64,000 nt of DNA, from positions 5,580,001 through 5,644,000 of the forward strand of contig OY294047.1 in the NCBI GenBank assembly GCA_958510825.1. Reading direction: 5' to 3'. Under the pieces are notes generated by a model, which did not search any database, was not told the DNA's origin, and saw only the letters and a list, made by a program, of their open reading frames with translations. Shown piece after piece: positions 36,402-47,190 of the stretch. Source of the DNA: Brachypterus glaber (Eukaryota > Arthropoda > Insecta > Coleoptera > Kateretidae). Every line of letters starts with the position of its first letter. Within the stretch, counting starts at the first letter, position 1. The translations under genes and the position numbers were made by a program.

Positions 36402-38696
36402 GGGTAGGGGTGTTTACCTCGTAAAAATTACCTCGTGACTCAAATACCTCTCAAATTTTACCTCGCAAATTCTTACTTCGTGGTACCTCGTATGGGTCAA
36501 AGGCTCGCAAAACATATCTCGCAAAATTTTTCCTTGTTTAGGTTTCTACCCCGCGGTGAGTTTTACTGGCAATAGCAAAACTAATATCTCGCAAAATTTT
36601 ACCTATGGTCTGTTTTTTCAAGCAAGATAGTAAATTAAAAATCGCACAGTAAATATTTTTAGCGATATTCTATGAGCGAGAACGCCTCATTGTTTGTGAT
36701 AGTGGTGAAATACACGTGACTGAAATAAATATCGAAAAGGTCTTATTTCAATGTCTTACAAATGAACGACCTACAAAAGTTAAGACAATACATACCGGGG
36801 AATTTTGAAAACTTCTAAGAAGGAATTCTGCAGTGGCCGACAGAAGCAGTATCACAGCTGGACGTCGAAAAAGATTTTTAATAAAAACATTATTTTTGTA
36901 TTTTTGTATTTTTAACAGTGTTTTTGTTATTTTCAATAATATGCGTTCTTTTCTAATGCTGTTTTACTACTAAAACCACCTAAGTCCTCAGGTAAAGTTC
37001 AAAAAGGACTAATCTCGGAAAACTGTAACGACTATTTTCTCCACAAAATTTTCCTTTAACAATACTATTTTTCTTTATCATAACGTACACAGTGGTCGGT
37101 AATTTGAGAAAGAAAAACAGCTCAAATAAGTCAAATGGTTTAAAAGAAATTCATCTTTTTATGTCTCCTGAAAATTTTTAATTTTCGGAGATGAGCCCTT
37201 CCCGAATTCAATTATTACAATAATTATTAATTATTAAAAATTATAACATCCGCGAGGTATTCTTGGTTTGGACTTTTTTTTTGGACTTTTTTTTTATTAT
37301 AACGTACACAGTGGTCGGTAATTTGAGAAAAAAAAACAGATCAAATAAGTCAAATGGTTTAAAAGAAATTCATCTTTTTATGTCTCCTGAAAATTTTTAA
37401 TTTTCGGAGATGAGCCCTTCCCGAATTCAATTATTACAATAATTATTAATTATTAAAAATTATAACATCCGCGAGGTATTCTTGGTTTGGACTTTTTTTT
37501 TGGACTTTTTTTTTATTATAACGTACACAGTGGTCGGTAATTTGAGAAAAAAAAACAGCTCAAATAAGTCAAATGGTTTAAAAGAAATTCATCTTTTTAT
37601 GTCTCCTGAAAATTTTTAATTTTCGGAGATGAGCCCTTCCCGAATTCAATTATTACAATAATTATTAATTATTAAAAATTATAACATCCGCGAGGTATTC
37701 TTGGTTTGGACTTTTTTTTTGGACTTTTTTTTTATTATAACGTACACAGTGGTCGGTAATTTGAGAAAAAAAAACAGCTCAAATAAGTCAAATGGTTTAA
37801 AAGAAATTCATCTTTTTATGTGTCCTGAAAATTTTTAATTTTCGGAGATGAGCCCTTCCCGAATTCAATTATTACAATAATTATTAATTATTAAAAATTA
37901 TAACATCCGCGAGGTATTCTTGGTTTGGACTTTTTTTTTGGACTTTTTTTTTATTATAACGTACACAGTGGTCGGTAATTTGAGAAAGAAAAACAGCTCA
38001 AATAAGTCAAATGGTTTAAAAGAAATTCATCTTTTTATGTCTCCTGAAAATTTTTAATTTTCGGAGATGAGCCCTTCCCGAATTCAATTATTACAATAAT
38101 TATTAATTATTAAAAATTATAACATCCGCGAGGTATTCTTGGTTTGGAATTTTTTTTTGGACTTTTTTTTTATTATAACGTACACAGTGGTCGGTAATTT
38201 GAGAAAAAAAAAAACAGCTCAAATAAGTCAAATGGTTTAAAAGAAATTCATCTTTTTATGTCTCCTGAAAATTTTTAATTTTCGGAGATGAGCCCTTCCC
38301 GAATTCAATTATTACAATAATTATTAATTATTAAAAATTATAACATCCGCGAGGTATTCTTGGTTTGGACTTTTTTTTTGGACTTTTTTTTTATTATAAC
38401 GTACACAGTGGTCGGTAATTTGAGAAAAAAAAAACAGCTCAAATAAGTCAAATGGTTTAAAAGAAATTCATCTTTTTATGTCTCCTGAAAATTTTTAATT
38501 TTCGGAGATGAGCCCTTCCCGAATTCAATTATTACAATAATTATTAATTATTAAAAATTATAACATCCGCGAGGTATTCTTGGTGCGAGGTAACATTTCT
38601 GCGAGGTATTTATCATTCCGAGGTATTTTTTACGAGGTATTTACTAGCGAGGTAAATACTCACGAGGTAATTTTTACGAGGTAACCACCGGTACCC
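36402..38696. mobile_element. 2.3-kb non-autonomous element with CGAGGTA end repeats
   Basis: The ends GGGTAGGGGTGTTTACCTCG and GGGTACCGGTGGTTACCTCG (inverse) match closely, and the motif TACCTCG recurs irregularly just inside both ends in opposite orientation. Most of the interior is the 219-bp tandem array. No transposase is visible. The right end lies 41 bp from the stop codon of the FLYWCH exon at 38737. Confidence 0.75.
37081..38585. repeat. Tandem array, seven 219-bp units
   Basis: Units begin TAACGTACACAGTGGTCGGT at 37081, 37300, 37519, 37738, 37957, 38176 and 38397. Spacing is 219 bp five times and 221 once; differences are mainly in poly-A and poly-T lengths. Unit identity is very high, so the array is young or homogenised. 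The last unit is missing its GGACTTTTTTTT tail. Confidence 0.95.
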
Positions 38697-38736
38697 TAAC
38701 AATAGTGTCTATTTCAAAAAACCTTAAGAAAATATA

Positions 38737-39050
38737 TCATTCTTGTTTAATACATGGTTTTATGATGGACTTCTTAATCAATGGTTTTATTAAATAAACT
38801 TGCTGTGAAGGTAACATATCTGTACTTCCCAAAAATGTTGGATCATGATTGTGTTCCGATTTGACTTCCACTGTATTCCCGTAAGTCTTAACTCTTGAAT
38901 TGCAGTATAACGACTGATTCTTTATACAACACCAAGAAGTTTTGTTGGCAGATTTTGATTTTCTGTGTATTCTGTATTCATATCTTTTAATAACCAGAAC
39001 TGGATTTTCCGCTTTTTTTCTTCCTCTTTTAAAATAAATTGTAGTAGTAC
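38737..39050 (-). CDS. mod(mdg4): FLYWCH alternative 3' exon, twin of the 35.8 kb exon
   Basis: An ATTTTAG acceptor and 103 codons, starting TTTIYFKRGRKKAENPVLVI. It has no ATG in a useful place, so start-based searches miss it. The core is TSWCCIKNQSLYCNSR and EHNHDP. After DMLPSQQVYLIKP it carries a partly repeated tail (IKKSIIKPCIKQE), which explains its greater length than the twin. The frame is fully open, so it looks functional. Confidence 0.85.
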
Positions 39051-39483
39051 CTAAAATTGATAGTAGTCGTATGGTTTTAAAATTAAAAAATAATAATTAG
39101 GATGCGACTGATGCGAAAATATTAATGACTTGGTACTGCCCCAAGTTTTCTGCCCACGCAATATTTTCGTTATTAAAAATATAAATTTGTTTAAAAATGA
39201 TCTTATGAGACTACGGGGACCTTTAGTAACTCTACTAAAACCTACATCCCTGCTATTTTATTATTTATTTATTTTGGTAAACTAAATAAGCTTTTGGCTT
39301 GGTTTGATTTGTTTATTTGTTAGAAAACAAAAAAAAATAGTGATAAAAAATAAAATAAAATTGGATTAAAAAAACTTTTTAATTTAAACACATCAAAAGC
39401 CACCCAACAGAATATTCTTTTGAGGAAGAGGTGGTGAGTCCCAGTGGCTACTGATTCAAAATAATATAAAAAAAAAACATTTT
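39051..39483. other. No gene seen
   Basis: No exon or repeat structure that I can support. Confidence 0.4.
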
Positions 39484-39703
39484 GATTTTGCACTTGGTAT
39501 TGGTATGGTAGCTTATAACCTTTTCAACGATGTGTCACAATGGGTAGGTTGCTATTTGAAAAAAAAAGTTGTGATGGGAGGGGTTAAAAAATTTTTTATA
39601 CTAAAATTTGCAAAAATTAAAATTGACCTGTCCGAGCGTTTTTTTTTAAAGACACAACTGAAAAGTTAATCGGGTGGTTCCAGACTTATGTACGCACTGT
39701 GTA
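39484..39703. mobile_element. Single arm of the CAGTGCGTGCATT mariner-type MITE
   Basis: Matches the right half of 2210-3056 (GGTAGGTTGCTATTTGAAAA, TTAATCGGGTG) and ends GTACGCACTG. Confidence 0.7.
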
Positions 39704-39769
39704 AGTCATTAGTAGAGTCGATAGTAACATATGGAATTATGTGTTAAGTGTACGACGAAAGTGGAGTAT

Positions 39770-39990
39770 TTTATTTTATCCACGGGCGTGATTAATAGGC
39801 CTATTAACCACGGGTCTGTAAAAATAAAGCATTTAAAATTTAAAACGACCGTGGATAAAGTATAGAATTCTACTCGCGTATAATAGCTATTAATCATTCG
39901 GGTGATTAGGTCACTCGCCTTTCGGCTCGTGTCCCAAAACTCACCCTCAGTGATTAATAGCAACTATTATACGCTCATTAAATAATACAC
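39770..39990. repeat. Repeat with inverted partner at 42003-42212
   Basis: About 210 bp (landmarks TTAATAGGCCTATTAA and TAGCTATTAATCATTCGGGT) recur in opposite orientation at 42003-42212. Between them are about 2 kb of other transposons. Confidence 0.75.
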
Positions 39991-40334
39991 TATTACACAA
40001 CTATATGCCTATATGCCCTTAGTGTAGCAAAGTTTGTCTATAAGAACTCTGAGTCAAGAGTTTTATTTAAAACCTATGTGTAACAGGTCCAAAAATATAC
40101 AACGTTTTGCTGACCAATTTAAAGTGTATACAAAAGTTTAATTTATTACGCAAAAAAAAACAAAGCACTTTTTTATTATAATTTATTATTACTTGTTATT
40201 ATGTATTTGCACAGAGCCTTAAAAAATAAAATAAATAAAAAAATAAAATATAAAAAAAATAAAGGTATTATTATTGTTTTTAAATATGTAAGTGTAATTA
40301 TAATTTTTAATTTAGGAATGCATTCACAGACCAA

Positions 40335-40576
40335 GGGAACGTTCAAGTATTACGTAACGCAAATTGTACCAAAATTCATACACTTCATACCCCGGTTTCT
40401 GCGTTAATAAAGGCTGTAGAGATTTTATATTTTGGCTACCCCCCCTAACACACCCCCTATTTGGGGGGGGGGGGTAGCCAAAACATGAAATCTCTAGTCT
40501 TTAATAACGCGAGAACCGGGGTATCAAGTGTATGAATTTTGGTACAATTTGCGTTACGTAATACTTGAACGTTCCC
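40335..40576. mobile_element. MITE, GGGAACGTTCAAGTATTACG family, copy 1
   Basis: The ends GGGAACGTTCAAGTATTACG are inverted at the right. The centre is a second inverted block around TGGCTACCCCCC/GGGGGGGTAGCCA. Other copies: 46470-46606 and one end at 62401-62448. Confidence 0.85.
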
Positions 40577-40665
40577 CAAATACATTTATTCATCATAATA
40601 TGATATATTATATCAAATAAAGCACGACACGATTTCACAGGAAATCAGATACACTTAGCCACTTA

Positions 40666-41150
40666 GGGCGCCTTTTTACGAAGCAATTTGTACGCAAGTT
40701 TGGTGCTATGCAATTTTGTTGCAAGAATGATTCAGTCACTGCGCATGCCTTCAGGCAAATTTGATGCTATTTTCGGGCCATCAAATTATTCGAACAAGTT
40801 CTATTTTTCGACGATTTTCATGCAAGATTTTTGTTATTTTCGTGGTACCAACCTGGAAAAAAAGTTACTAAATCGATTTCTTTTTACTAATATAGTAGCA
40901 ACTGGACATAATTATTATTAAAAAGCTTCCTTAAAAAAGCAAATGCTAGGTTATGTTATTGTCAACAAATGCAGAGACACGTCAAAATTGTCTGGTTGGC
41001 AGCGTTTAACTTGCAATATATAGTGTCAAGCTTGCGTATAACTTGCTCCGTGAAAAGGCAAATGAATGTGTAATTGTCCTTATGTTATATCTGGCAGCAA
41101 ACTTGCATAGCACCAAACTTGCGTATAAATTGCTCCGTGAAAAGGCGCCT
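40666..41150. mobile_element. Harbinger-type MITE
   Basis: GGGCGCCTTTTTACG and its inverse, flanked by TTA at 40663-40665 and 41151-41153. The arms include CAAGTTTGGTGCTATGCAA. No transposase. Confidence 0.78.
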
Positions 41151-41376
41151 TTAGAAATATTATTTACTAACTGTAATTGTAAAATTTATGTTCAATAAAT
41201 TATTCTTATTCATATATATCAAAACATGTATTGGCATTATTCATTAAATCTAAAAGTGTTTCACGTCCGTAATAGATAAAAATTTAAAAAACTTATTCGT
41301 GGTATATTAGACAAGTAGAAAATTGGTTTTAACTGCAATTTGCAGTATTAAAAAGCATTGATTGTTAGCCATATAC

Positions 41377-41525
41377 CGTGCGATTATAAAGTGCCGAACA
41401 CTTTTTAATGCAAAACTGGCATTAGTGATGAGTAAAATGCAAGAAAGCTGTGTGCGTTTTACTGTCCACCGAGCTGTTGTACACAGCAATCACATGGGCT
41501 GGTCGCGCACAACTCTAACAGAGGC
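41377..41525. repeat. Second copy of the repeat at 24188-24342
   Basis: Starts ACCGTGCGATTATAAAGTGC. An open frame spans it but reads the same as non-coding repeat sequence in the other copy. Confidence 0.7.
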
Positions 41526-41816
41526 GTGGCTTCAAACGAAGAGTATTTTCTTTTCAAACTGTTCGGCACCAGGCAATGCATTGCAAAGCCGGCGTTTTAA
41601 TAAATTTAATCTTCATATTTATTATTTTTTCTTAAATTATAAGAAGCAAACACAAATACATAAAATGTTAAACGTTTCCGAAATTACTGTTTATCTCCTT
41701 AGATCTGTGACCATGTTGGTGAGATACAAGCTTTACTGCTGGCTTTCGACCAAAGTTTCTCTTTGTTGTCTGACAAATAAGTTTTTTTTAATTATTATTA
41801 ATTATTATTAATTATA

Positions 41817-41957
41817 TTAAACTCGGTTTAAGAGCTCTTCCATTCTCTCAAAAAATTTAAATTTGGTGTCTTCAGCACCTTTATTTTTAGTTTCTTTCAC
41901 AAATTTAAAGGTCCTTACAAGATTTTCCCACTTTTTTCTGCACTTTTTCCCATCAAT
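41817..41957 (-). CDS. Myb/SANT-like (trihelix) domain, second exon
   Basis: The TTGTTATAG acceptor is followed in phase 0 by IDGKKCRKKWENLVRTFKFV, then FKFFERMEELL and a stop after 46 codons. The KCRKKWENL and FFERMEELL motifs are the third-helix and tail signatures of Myb/SANT-like DNA-binding domains. It completes the first half coded at 42687-42886 across an intron of about 730 bp. Confidence 0.8.
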   Translation of the reverse strand: MDGKKCRKKWENLVRTFKFVKETKNKGAEDTKFKFFERMEELLNRV

Positions 41958-42002
41958 CTATAACAAAAGAAAATATTATGAAGATGTATTAAAAGTTTAA
42001 TA

Positions 42003-42212
42003 TTCAATGAGTGTATAATAATTGCTATTAATCAATGAGGGTGAATTTTGGGACACGGGCCGATAGACGAGTGGCCTAATCACCCGAATGATTAATAGCT
42101 ATTATACGCGAGTAGAATACTATACTTTATCCACGGCCGTTTTAAAGTTTAAACGTTTTATTTTTATAGACCCGTGATTAATAGGCCTATTAATCACGGC
42201 CGTGGACAAAAG
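42003..42212. repeat. Inverted partner of the repeat at 39770-39990
   Basis: Same sequence in opposite orientation, with a handful of differences. It lies wholly inside the intron of the Myb/SANT-like exon pair. Confidence 0.75.
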
Positions 42213-42686
42213 AAGTTTAATTAGGATTACAAATATGTGAATTTAATACTCCATCTGTCAATTACTTAGTACGATGATTGAATAAATGGATGAAATATTT
42301 TAACAACTATATTATACACTGCCCAGAAAAAAAGCTGTTCCATTTTTCACCTCCGCGCGTGAAATGGATTTTTTTATTATTAGATTCACTTTCAGCAACC
42401 TTAAAAAGTCCAATATACCAATTTTCAAGAAAACTACCCCCGCCCCTCAGGGGATGGATGTAGAAAAATGCTATTTTAAGTGACTTTTAAGTTTATTTTT
42501 TCAAAAATTTTTTCGTTTTTCGTAAAAAGAAATTTTTTTGATTTTTTTTAAGTATTCAGGATACTATTTACTGTGAATAGTCTAATCATATCTTCATGGC
42601 TTGTTTTATCTATTAACACTGACCCTTTTTAATGGTCAAATTAATGCGTGCCGTAAAAAAGCAAAGATTAAAAAAAATGTTCTTAC

Positions 42687-42886
42687 ATTTATGTTTATTT
42701 GAGATAAAGTTGATCCAACATTATCCCAAAAATCTTTCCTATATTGAGGATGATTTATTTTCTGAAAGTCATTTTCAATAATATTAAGTAAAGCCAGTGT
42801 TTCTTCATATCTCCATGCAAATTTTTCATCGGCCCTTTTTGGTCTCCAATATTGATTTGATTTTGGACTTTTAACAATCACAATAA
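42687..42886 (-). CDS. Myb/SANT-like (trihelix) domain, first exon of the pair
   Basis: A GTTTTTAG acceptor, two bases, then 66 codons to a GTAAGA donor in phase 0. The sequence WRYEETLALLNIIENDF and DFWDNVGSTLSQINI gives the first two helices of a trihelix Myb/SANT-like DNA-binding domain, and the downstream exon supplies the third. Phase at its acceptor is the same as in the FLYWCH and zinc-ribbon exons, and it has no start codon of its own after the acceptor. So it may be a further alternative C-terminus of the same locus. It could instead be the 3' half of an unrelated gene with an unseen 5' exon. Confidence 0.78.
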
Positions 42887-43020
42887 CTAAAAACATATTT
42901 ATTAAGTAATATATGTATATTAAAATTAGTAAATTTTATTTTAATAAAACAAACTAAAATAGCAACACTTTTCACTGTATTCATAACTGTTTATAATCAC
43001 CAATCTTTTGACCAGATATA

Positions 43021-43648
43021 CAGAGCGGTCCAAAAGTCACCCCCCCCCCATCTTTAGCATATATTTAATACTTTCAGCTCTTAAAATGTGGGCAGGGGGG
43101 CATGGGGGCACATTTTTTTTAATGGAAAGGGGGGACGTGTAATACATCATTTTAAAGCTTATAAAATTCTCCATTTAACTCCATATTTTAAATTAAAAAA
43201 AAATGGGTTTAAAATGGGTTGAAAATGGGTATCAATGTCAAAATTCTTCTAAATAATTTTTTAAAAATGCCTAATTTCACCATAAAAAAATGTTAATTAT
43301 ACTTTTAAACTAATTTTAGTTGACATAAATAAAAATTTATAAAAAAAAACTTAAAAAATCGAATGTTTTAACACAAAAAATTAAAAAATCAAAACCTTAA
43401 AAAACATTTTTTAAAAATTTATTTAAATAGAGAATTTTATAAGCTTTAAAATGATGTATCACACGACCCCCTTTTCCATTTAAAAAAATGTCCCCCCATG
43501 CCCCCCTGCCCACATTTTAAGAGCTGAAAATATCAAATATATTCTAAAAGATAGTTTAAGTTGTCCTATTTAAGAGTTCTAAATTTGAAGTCGATATCTC
43601 AAGTCGTTCAAAAGTTAAAAGGGGGGGGGTGAGTTTTGGACCGCACTG
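43021..43648. mobile_element. Mariner-type MITE, CAGAGCGGTCCAAAAGTCACC ends
   Basis: CAGAGCGGTCCAAAAGTCAC and its inverse are flanked by TA on both sides (43019-43020, 43649-43650). Long arms carry runs of C/G such as GCCCCCCTGCCCACATTTT. A right end of the family lies at 24543-24630. Confidence 0.85.
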
Positions 43649-44274
43649 TATATTGGTATATTGTTTCTAAAGATAAGTAGCCAAGCGCTTTCGTCTCAGT
43701 CTAGAGACATCATCAGGGCACGGCCCTGAAGTAAGTAATTTCGTTAGTTGAGTAATTTGGGGCCATAAATTTGAGGTTAGGTTAGAACATGTTTAAATTT
43801 AGATTTAGTTACTTGTCAGGGTGAGCTTACAGTGTGACAGCAGTTTATAATGAAGAAATACATAACAAAAGGACAAAACATACAGCACATTTAAAACTGA
43901 TTAAATAACACGGGTCAACACAAAATTTGACTTTGACTCTAAAGTATAAAATTTCTATAGTTTAGGTTGCAATTACACGAAAAAAAATTATATGGCATAA
44001 AAAAGTTTGCTTTTGTATTTAGAAGACCGATTGAACGATATTTTTCAAAATCTGTGGTATTATTTTTTATTGGAAGATAGAACCATCGAAATAAATTTGT
44101 TTATCATTTTTATTAAGTTTTACTATCAAAATAACTTACAAAAAAATAGAAAATACTTTAAAAGTGCACACTCTTACTCTTTCTTTTATGTTCATAAGTA
44201 CTTTCTCTCAATAAACCCCAGATATAGTCTCCCATCATGTTTTCATTGGCCAATACTTGATAACGTTAATATAA
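43649..44274. other. No gene seen
   Basis: Contains AAGCGCTTTCGTCTCAGTCT-type sequence at about 43685, resembling repeat ends seen in insect genomes. No exon. Confidence 0.4.
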
Positions 44275-44289
44275 TTAAAAATTGCTCAC

Positions 44290-44400
44290 CTTCCAAACAT
44301 CTTTTACAATAACTACAAGCAACATTTGGAGCCCATGGCTTGTCTTAATTCCGAACAGGACAGTCAAAATATGCTTCGTAGGCTTTCTCGACATGTATAA
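44290..44400 (-). pseudogene. Broken exon of the arthropod DKPWAP family
   Basis: In one minus-strand frame: HVEKAYEAYFDCPVRN, stop TAA, DKPWAPNVACSYCKRCLEG, then a GTGAGC donor. The pattern Tyr-Phe-x-Cys ... DKPWAP ... C-x2-C ... LEG recalls a family of uncharacterised arthropod proteins with transposon-like copy numbers. The stop replaces an expected Gln codon by a single C-to-T change. Confidence 0.45.
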
Positions 44401-44731
44401 AACACCTGATCGTTGTTTATCACTTGAGTGCCATCTGGAGGCACTGCTTGAACGTAAAAACCCCACTCAGATATTGCGGTATTTTTGAATGTAATTAAAC
44501 TAATTGAAATTTATAAAAAAAATCGAAAATGAGTATTATTACCACAACTATCACAAAAGCAAACTTTAAACCAAAAGAAGGTATTTTCTTTTCGTTTGCA
44601 TAATGAACCGAAAAATTATAATATAAACTTTAGGACAAAGAACAAAATTTTTTTTGTTGAGTCCTGTAATTGATTAAAAAAATTTATTAAATATTGATTA
44701 AAAAATTGATTAAATATCTATAGCCTTATTA

Positions 44732-45039
44732 TCACGTTTTCTTTTTATTTTCCAACATAATATACAATTCTTCAGACTGAAGTCCATTTGTTGTTCCAAA
44801 AAAAGTTGGATCATGATGATGGGTAAGTAAAATTTCATCCAAAATCCCATTTAGCTTGGTAATACAATTTCCATAAGTTGTTATTTTTACTTTACATTTT
44901 GAAATTTCTTCCTTCGTGCAAGACCAGTAAGTGCTTTTAAGAGATTTTCGAATTCTGTACTCATAATTGTTTATGATCATTATACGATTTCTCTTTCCAG
45001 TTTTATAATGTGCTAGAACAGCGTGTGGATTATACTTAT
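44732..45039 (-). CDS. mod(mdg4): FLYWCH alternative 3' exon with expanded His loop
   Basis: A TTTTTGTAG acceptor, two bases and 101 codons. The opening is longer than usual, KYNPHAVLAHYKTGKRNRIM, before NNYEYRIRK. The core is TYWSCTKEEISKCK, then an inserted segment NGILDEILLTHH before the His pair (HHHDP). The exon at 45895-46256 shares this insertion, so they form a two-member subfamily. A minus-strand AATAAA lies about 45 bp past the stop (near 44687). Confidence 0.86.
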
Positions 45040-45134
45040 CTACAAAAAAAGTAGTTTTAATAACACAGCTCTACGAAATAATTAATCATTTGATACGTAA
45101 TATTACAGCAATGGAGGCGTTGTTGTACAGAAAA

Positions 45135-45807
45135 GGGGCTGTCCATATATTACGTAACGCAATTTTTCAAAAAATTGACCCCCTCCTGTGTAACAAACTG
45201 TCACATTTATCAACACCCCCCCTGTGTAACGCGTAACAATATAAAAATTTGTATTTTTTTTCTAACATATCTTGATACAGAATTCCGCATAATGCAAGAC
45301 GGTAAAAAGACACTCAAACTTTAAAAAAATATTCATAATCAATATCACACAGGGAAAAACTACTAGGTACCTCTTTTTACACTGAGTGTCACATGTAGCA
45401 CGTATATTGTTTATGCACAGGTACACAAAATAGTACACACATTGGTGTTCTGTGAGTACACATTCCTCACGAAAATGTATCATCGCCGATGATTCATCGG
45501 CAAGATCACGCAAGAACAGGGCCGTAAGATTTTTTTTAATATCAATGTCAACAGTTTTTTTTACTGATAACAATATTATTTAAATATGCATAGTTTCGTC
45601 AATTTTTGTGTGAAAAAGGGAATTAGGGGCCACTAAATAGTAATTTATGTTGAAATAAAAATACATCTGCCAAGCTTAGGAAATAAATATTAAATTTATT
45701 AAATTCCGTTACGTATCGTTTACCTGGACCCCGCCCCTGTCACAAACTGTAACAATATATCTGACCCCCCCCCCCTAGGCGCGTTACGTAATATATGGAC
45801 AGCCCCA
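45135..45807. mobile_element. hAT-type MITE, AGGGGCTGTCCATATATTAC ends
   Basis: Ends AGGGGCTGTCCATATATTAC and the inverse; flanked by TACAGAAA and AACAGAAA, a 7/8 match to an 8-bp target duplication. No transposase. Confidence 0.8.
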
Positions 45808-45894
45808 AACAGAAATATTCGTTTACAATCTAGCGTTTCTTTTTTATGTTATTTATTATACATTATATTTTCAGTGTATTAAAAGGCACATGAT

Positions 45895-46256
45895 TCACTT
45901 GTTAATTAAATTTTTTTCGCCTACACAGGCCTTCGCCAAATATGGCTTTATTTCCATTAAATTCTGCAACGCAAATTGTAAATCTACTTTAAAATACAAT
46001 ATTTGTGAATCTAGTCCATCCGTTGTACCAGAAAACGTGGGTTCATGGGCATGACTAAGTTGATCCAAACACCCATGCACTTTGGTAATAAAATTTTCAC
46101 ATGTAACTATTCTTGCTTTGCATTTCAAAGCTTTTTCCTTTGTACAAATCCAATAGGTTTTCTTTTTGGATCTGTGAACTCTGTATTCGTAATTGTTTAG
46201 TATCATTATGGGATTTTTTTGTCCAAATTTATAGTGTACTTCTATGAATGGTTTAT
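45895..46256 (-). CDS. mod(mdg4): FLYWCH alternative 3' exon, longest copy
   Basis: A GTTTTGTAG acceptor, then KPFIEVHYKFGQKNPIMILN and 119 codons. The core is TYWICTKEKALKCKAR, then HGCLDQLSHAHEP, an insertion like that of the neighbour at 44732 so that the zinc His pair is H-x-H in SHAHE. The C-terminal 45 residues past LDSQILYFK are unique to this copy. A minus-strand AATAAA lies about 40 bp past the stop (near 45852). Confidence 0.87.
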
Positions 46257-46469
46257 CTACAAAACATTTTAAATTCAAATATATCGACTTGATTTTTGGA
46301 GATACGAGGTTTAGAATTTTACAAGTCGATATTTAAATAACAGAACAAAAAAATTATGCTGTATATAAATTTCCTATACTCCTAAGGAGTTTAAATTTGA
46401 AATAAAATAACAGAGATGTATAAAAGAGAATTTGGTTATTTAAAGAAAAAAACATTTGTTCATCTGTAA

Positions 46470-46606
46470 GGGAACGTTCAAGTATTACGTAACGCTCCTA
46501 GGGAGGGAGGTCATTTTGGAGTGTTAATGGTATAGGAAAATAGCGTTACAGGGGGGATGGGGGTCCAAAATGATCAAAATTTGCGTTACGTAATACTTGA
46601 ACGTTC
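46470..46606. mobile_element. MITE, GGGAACGTTCAAGTATTACG family, copy 2
   Basis: 137 bp with 26-bp inverted ends, right end lacking the last Gs. Confidence 0.8.
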
Positions 46607-46651
46607 ACTAATCGAGTAAATTTAGAGTAATATCGTCGAGAGCAGATACAT

Positions 46652-46858
46652 AAATTTGAAATAATTTAACTTTTTGATTTTTGGGGAATAGGGCTTTGGA
46701 TCTGACTAAAATTGTTATCTAATTTTGCTGTGACGTTTCGACGATGGATTTTCGTCGTTTTCGCACCTTTATTGGAAATAAAAATATATATATATAAGTA
46801 TAAAAAAAATACAATTGTTTAAACATTTATTCCCCAAAAATCAAAAAGTTAAATTATA
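46652..46858. mobile_element. MITE, TTTAACTTTTTGATTTTTGG ends
   Basis: About 30-bp inverted ends around 200 bp. The centre includes the near-palindrome GACGATGGATTTTCGTC. Confidence 0.65.
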
Positions 46859-47044
46859 CATATCGGGCAAAAACTTTCAATTTAAATTTTAAATAGGTAT
46901 AATTTTATTTTTAATTATTTTATTATGTAGGTATTCAGAGAAATTAAAACTACATGGAGCATGCTAGCAGGAACTTCTTTAATTTTTTTAAGTTTATTTT
47001 TATGGAAAACTGTACTATATTTTATATAATGTCAAATATTTTGC

Positions 47045-47190
47045 AGCCTTCCTTACGAAGGGGCTTATTTTAAAATATTGCTAAATTGAGTAAGGCCCTT
47101 GGGTGGGATCAAAACAGTAACCTGCAGCTACCCTGATTAATAATATCAAAAATCACAAAAAATGAGATAAGCCCCTTTGCAAGGAAAGCG
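47045..47190. mobile_element. Short MITE, AAGGGGCTTAT ends
   Basis: CTTACGAAGGGGCTTAT at left and ATAAGCCCCTTTGCAAG at right. The rest of 46859-48661 shows no exon. Confidence 0.6.

Noticed and set aside
37081..38585. CRISPR array or tandem gene family
   Set aside because: The 219-bp units are repeated throughout with no spacers and no conserved frame.
41362..41811. 149-aa plus-strand frame starting MLAIYRAII
   Set aside because: Opens in a dispersed repeat that is not conserved as protein in its other copy, then runs through AT-rich sequence.
42278..42463. 61-aa frame starting MNKWMKYFNN
   Set aside because: Lies in the intron between the two Myb/SANT-like exons, no domain or splice support.
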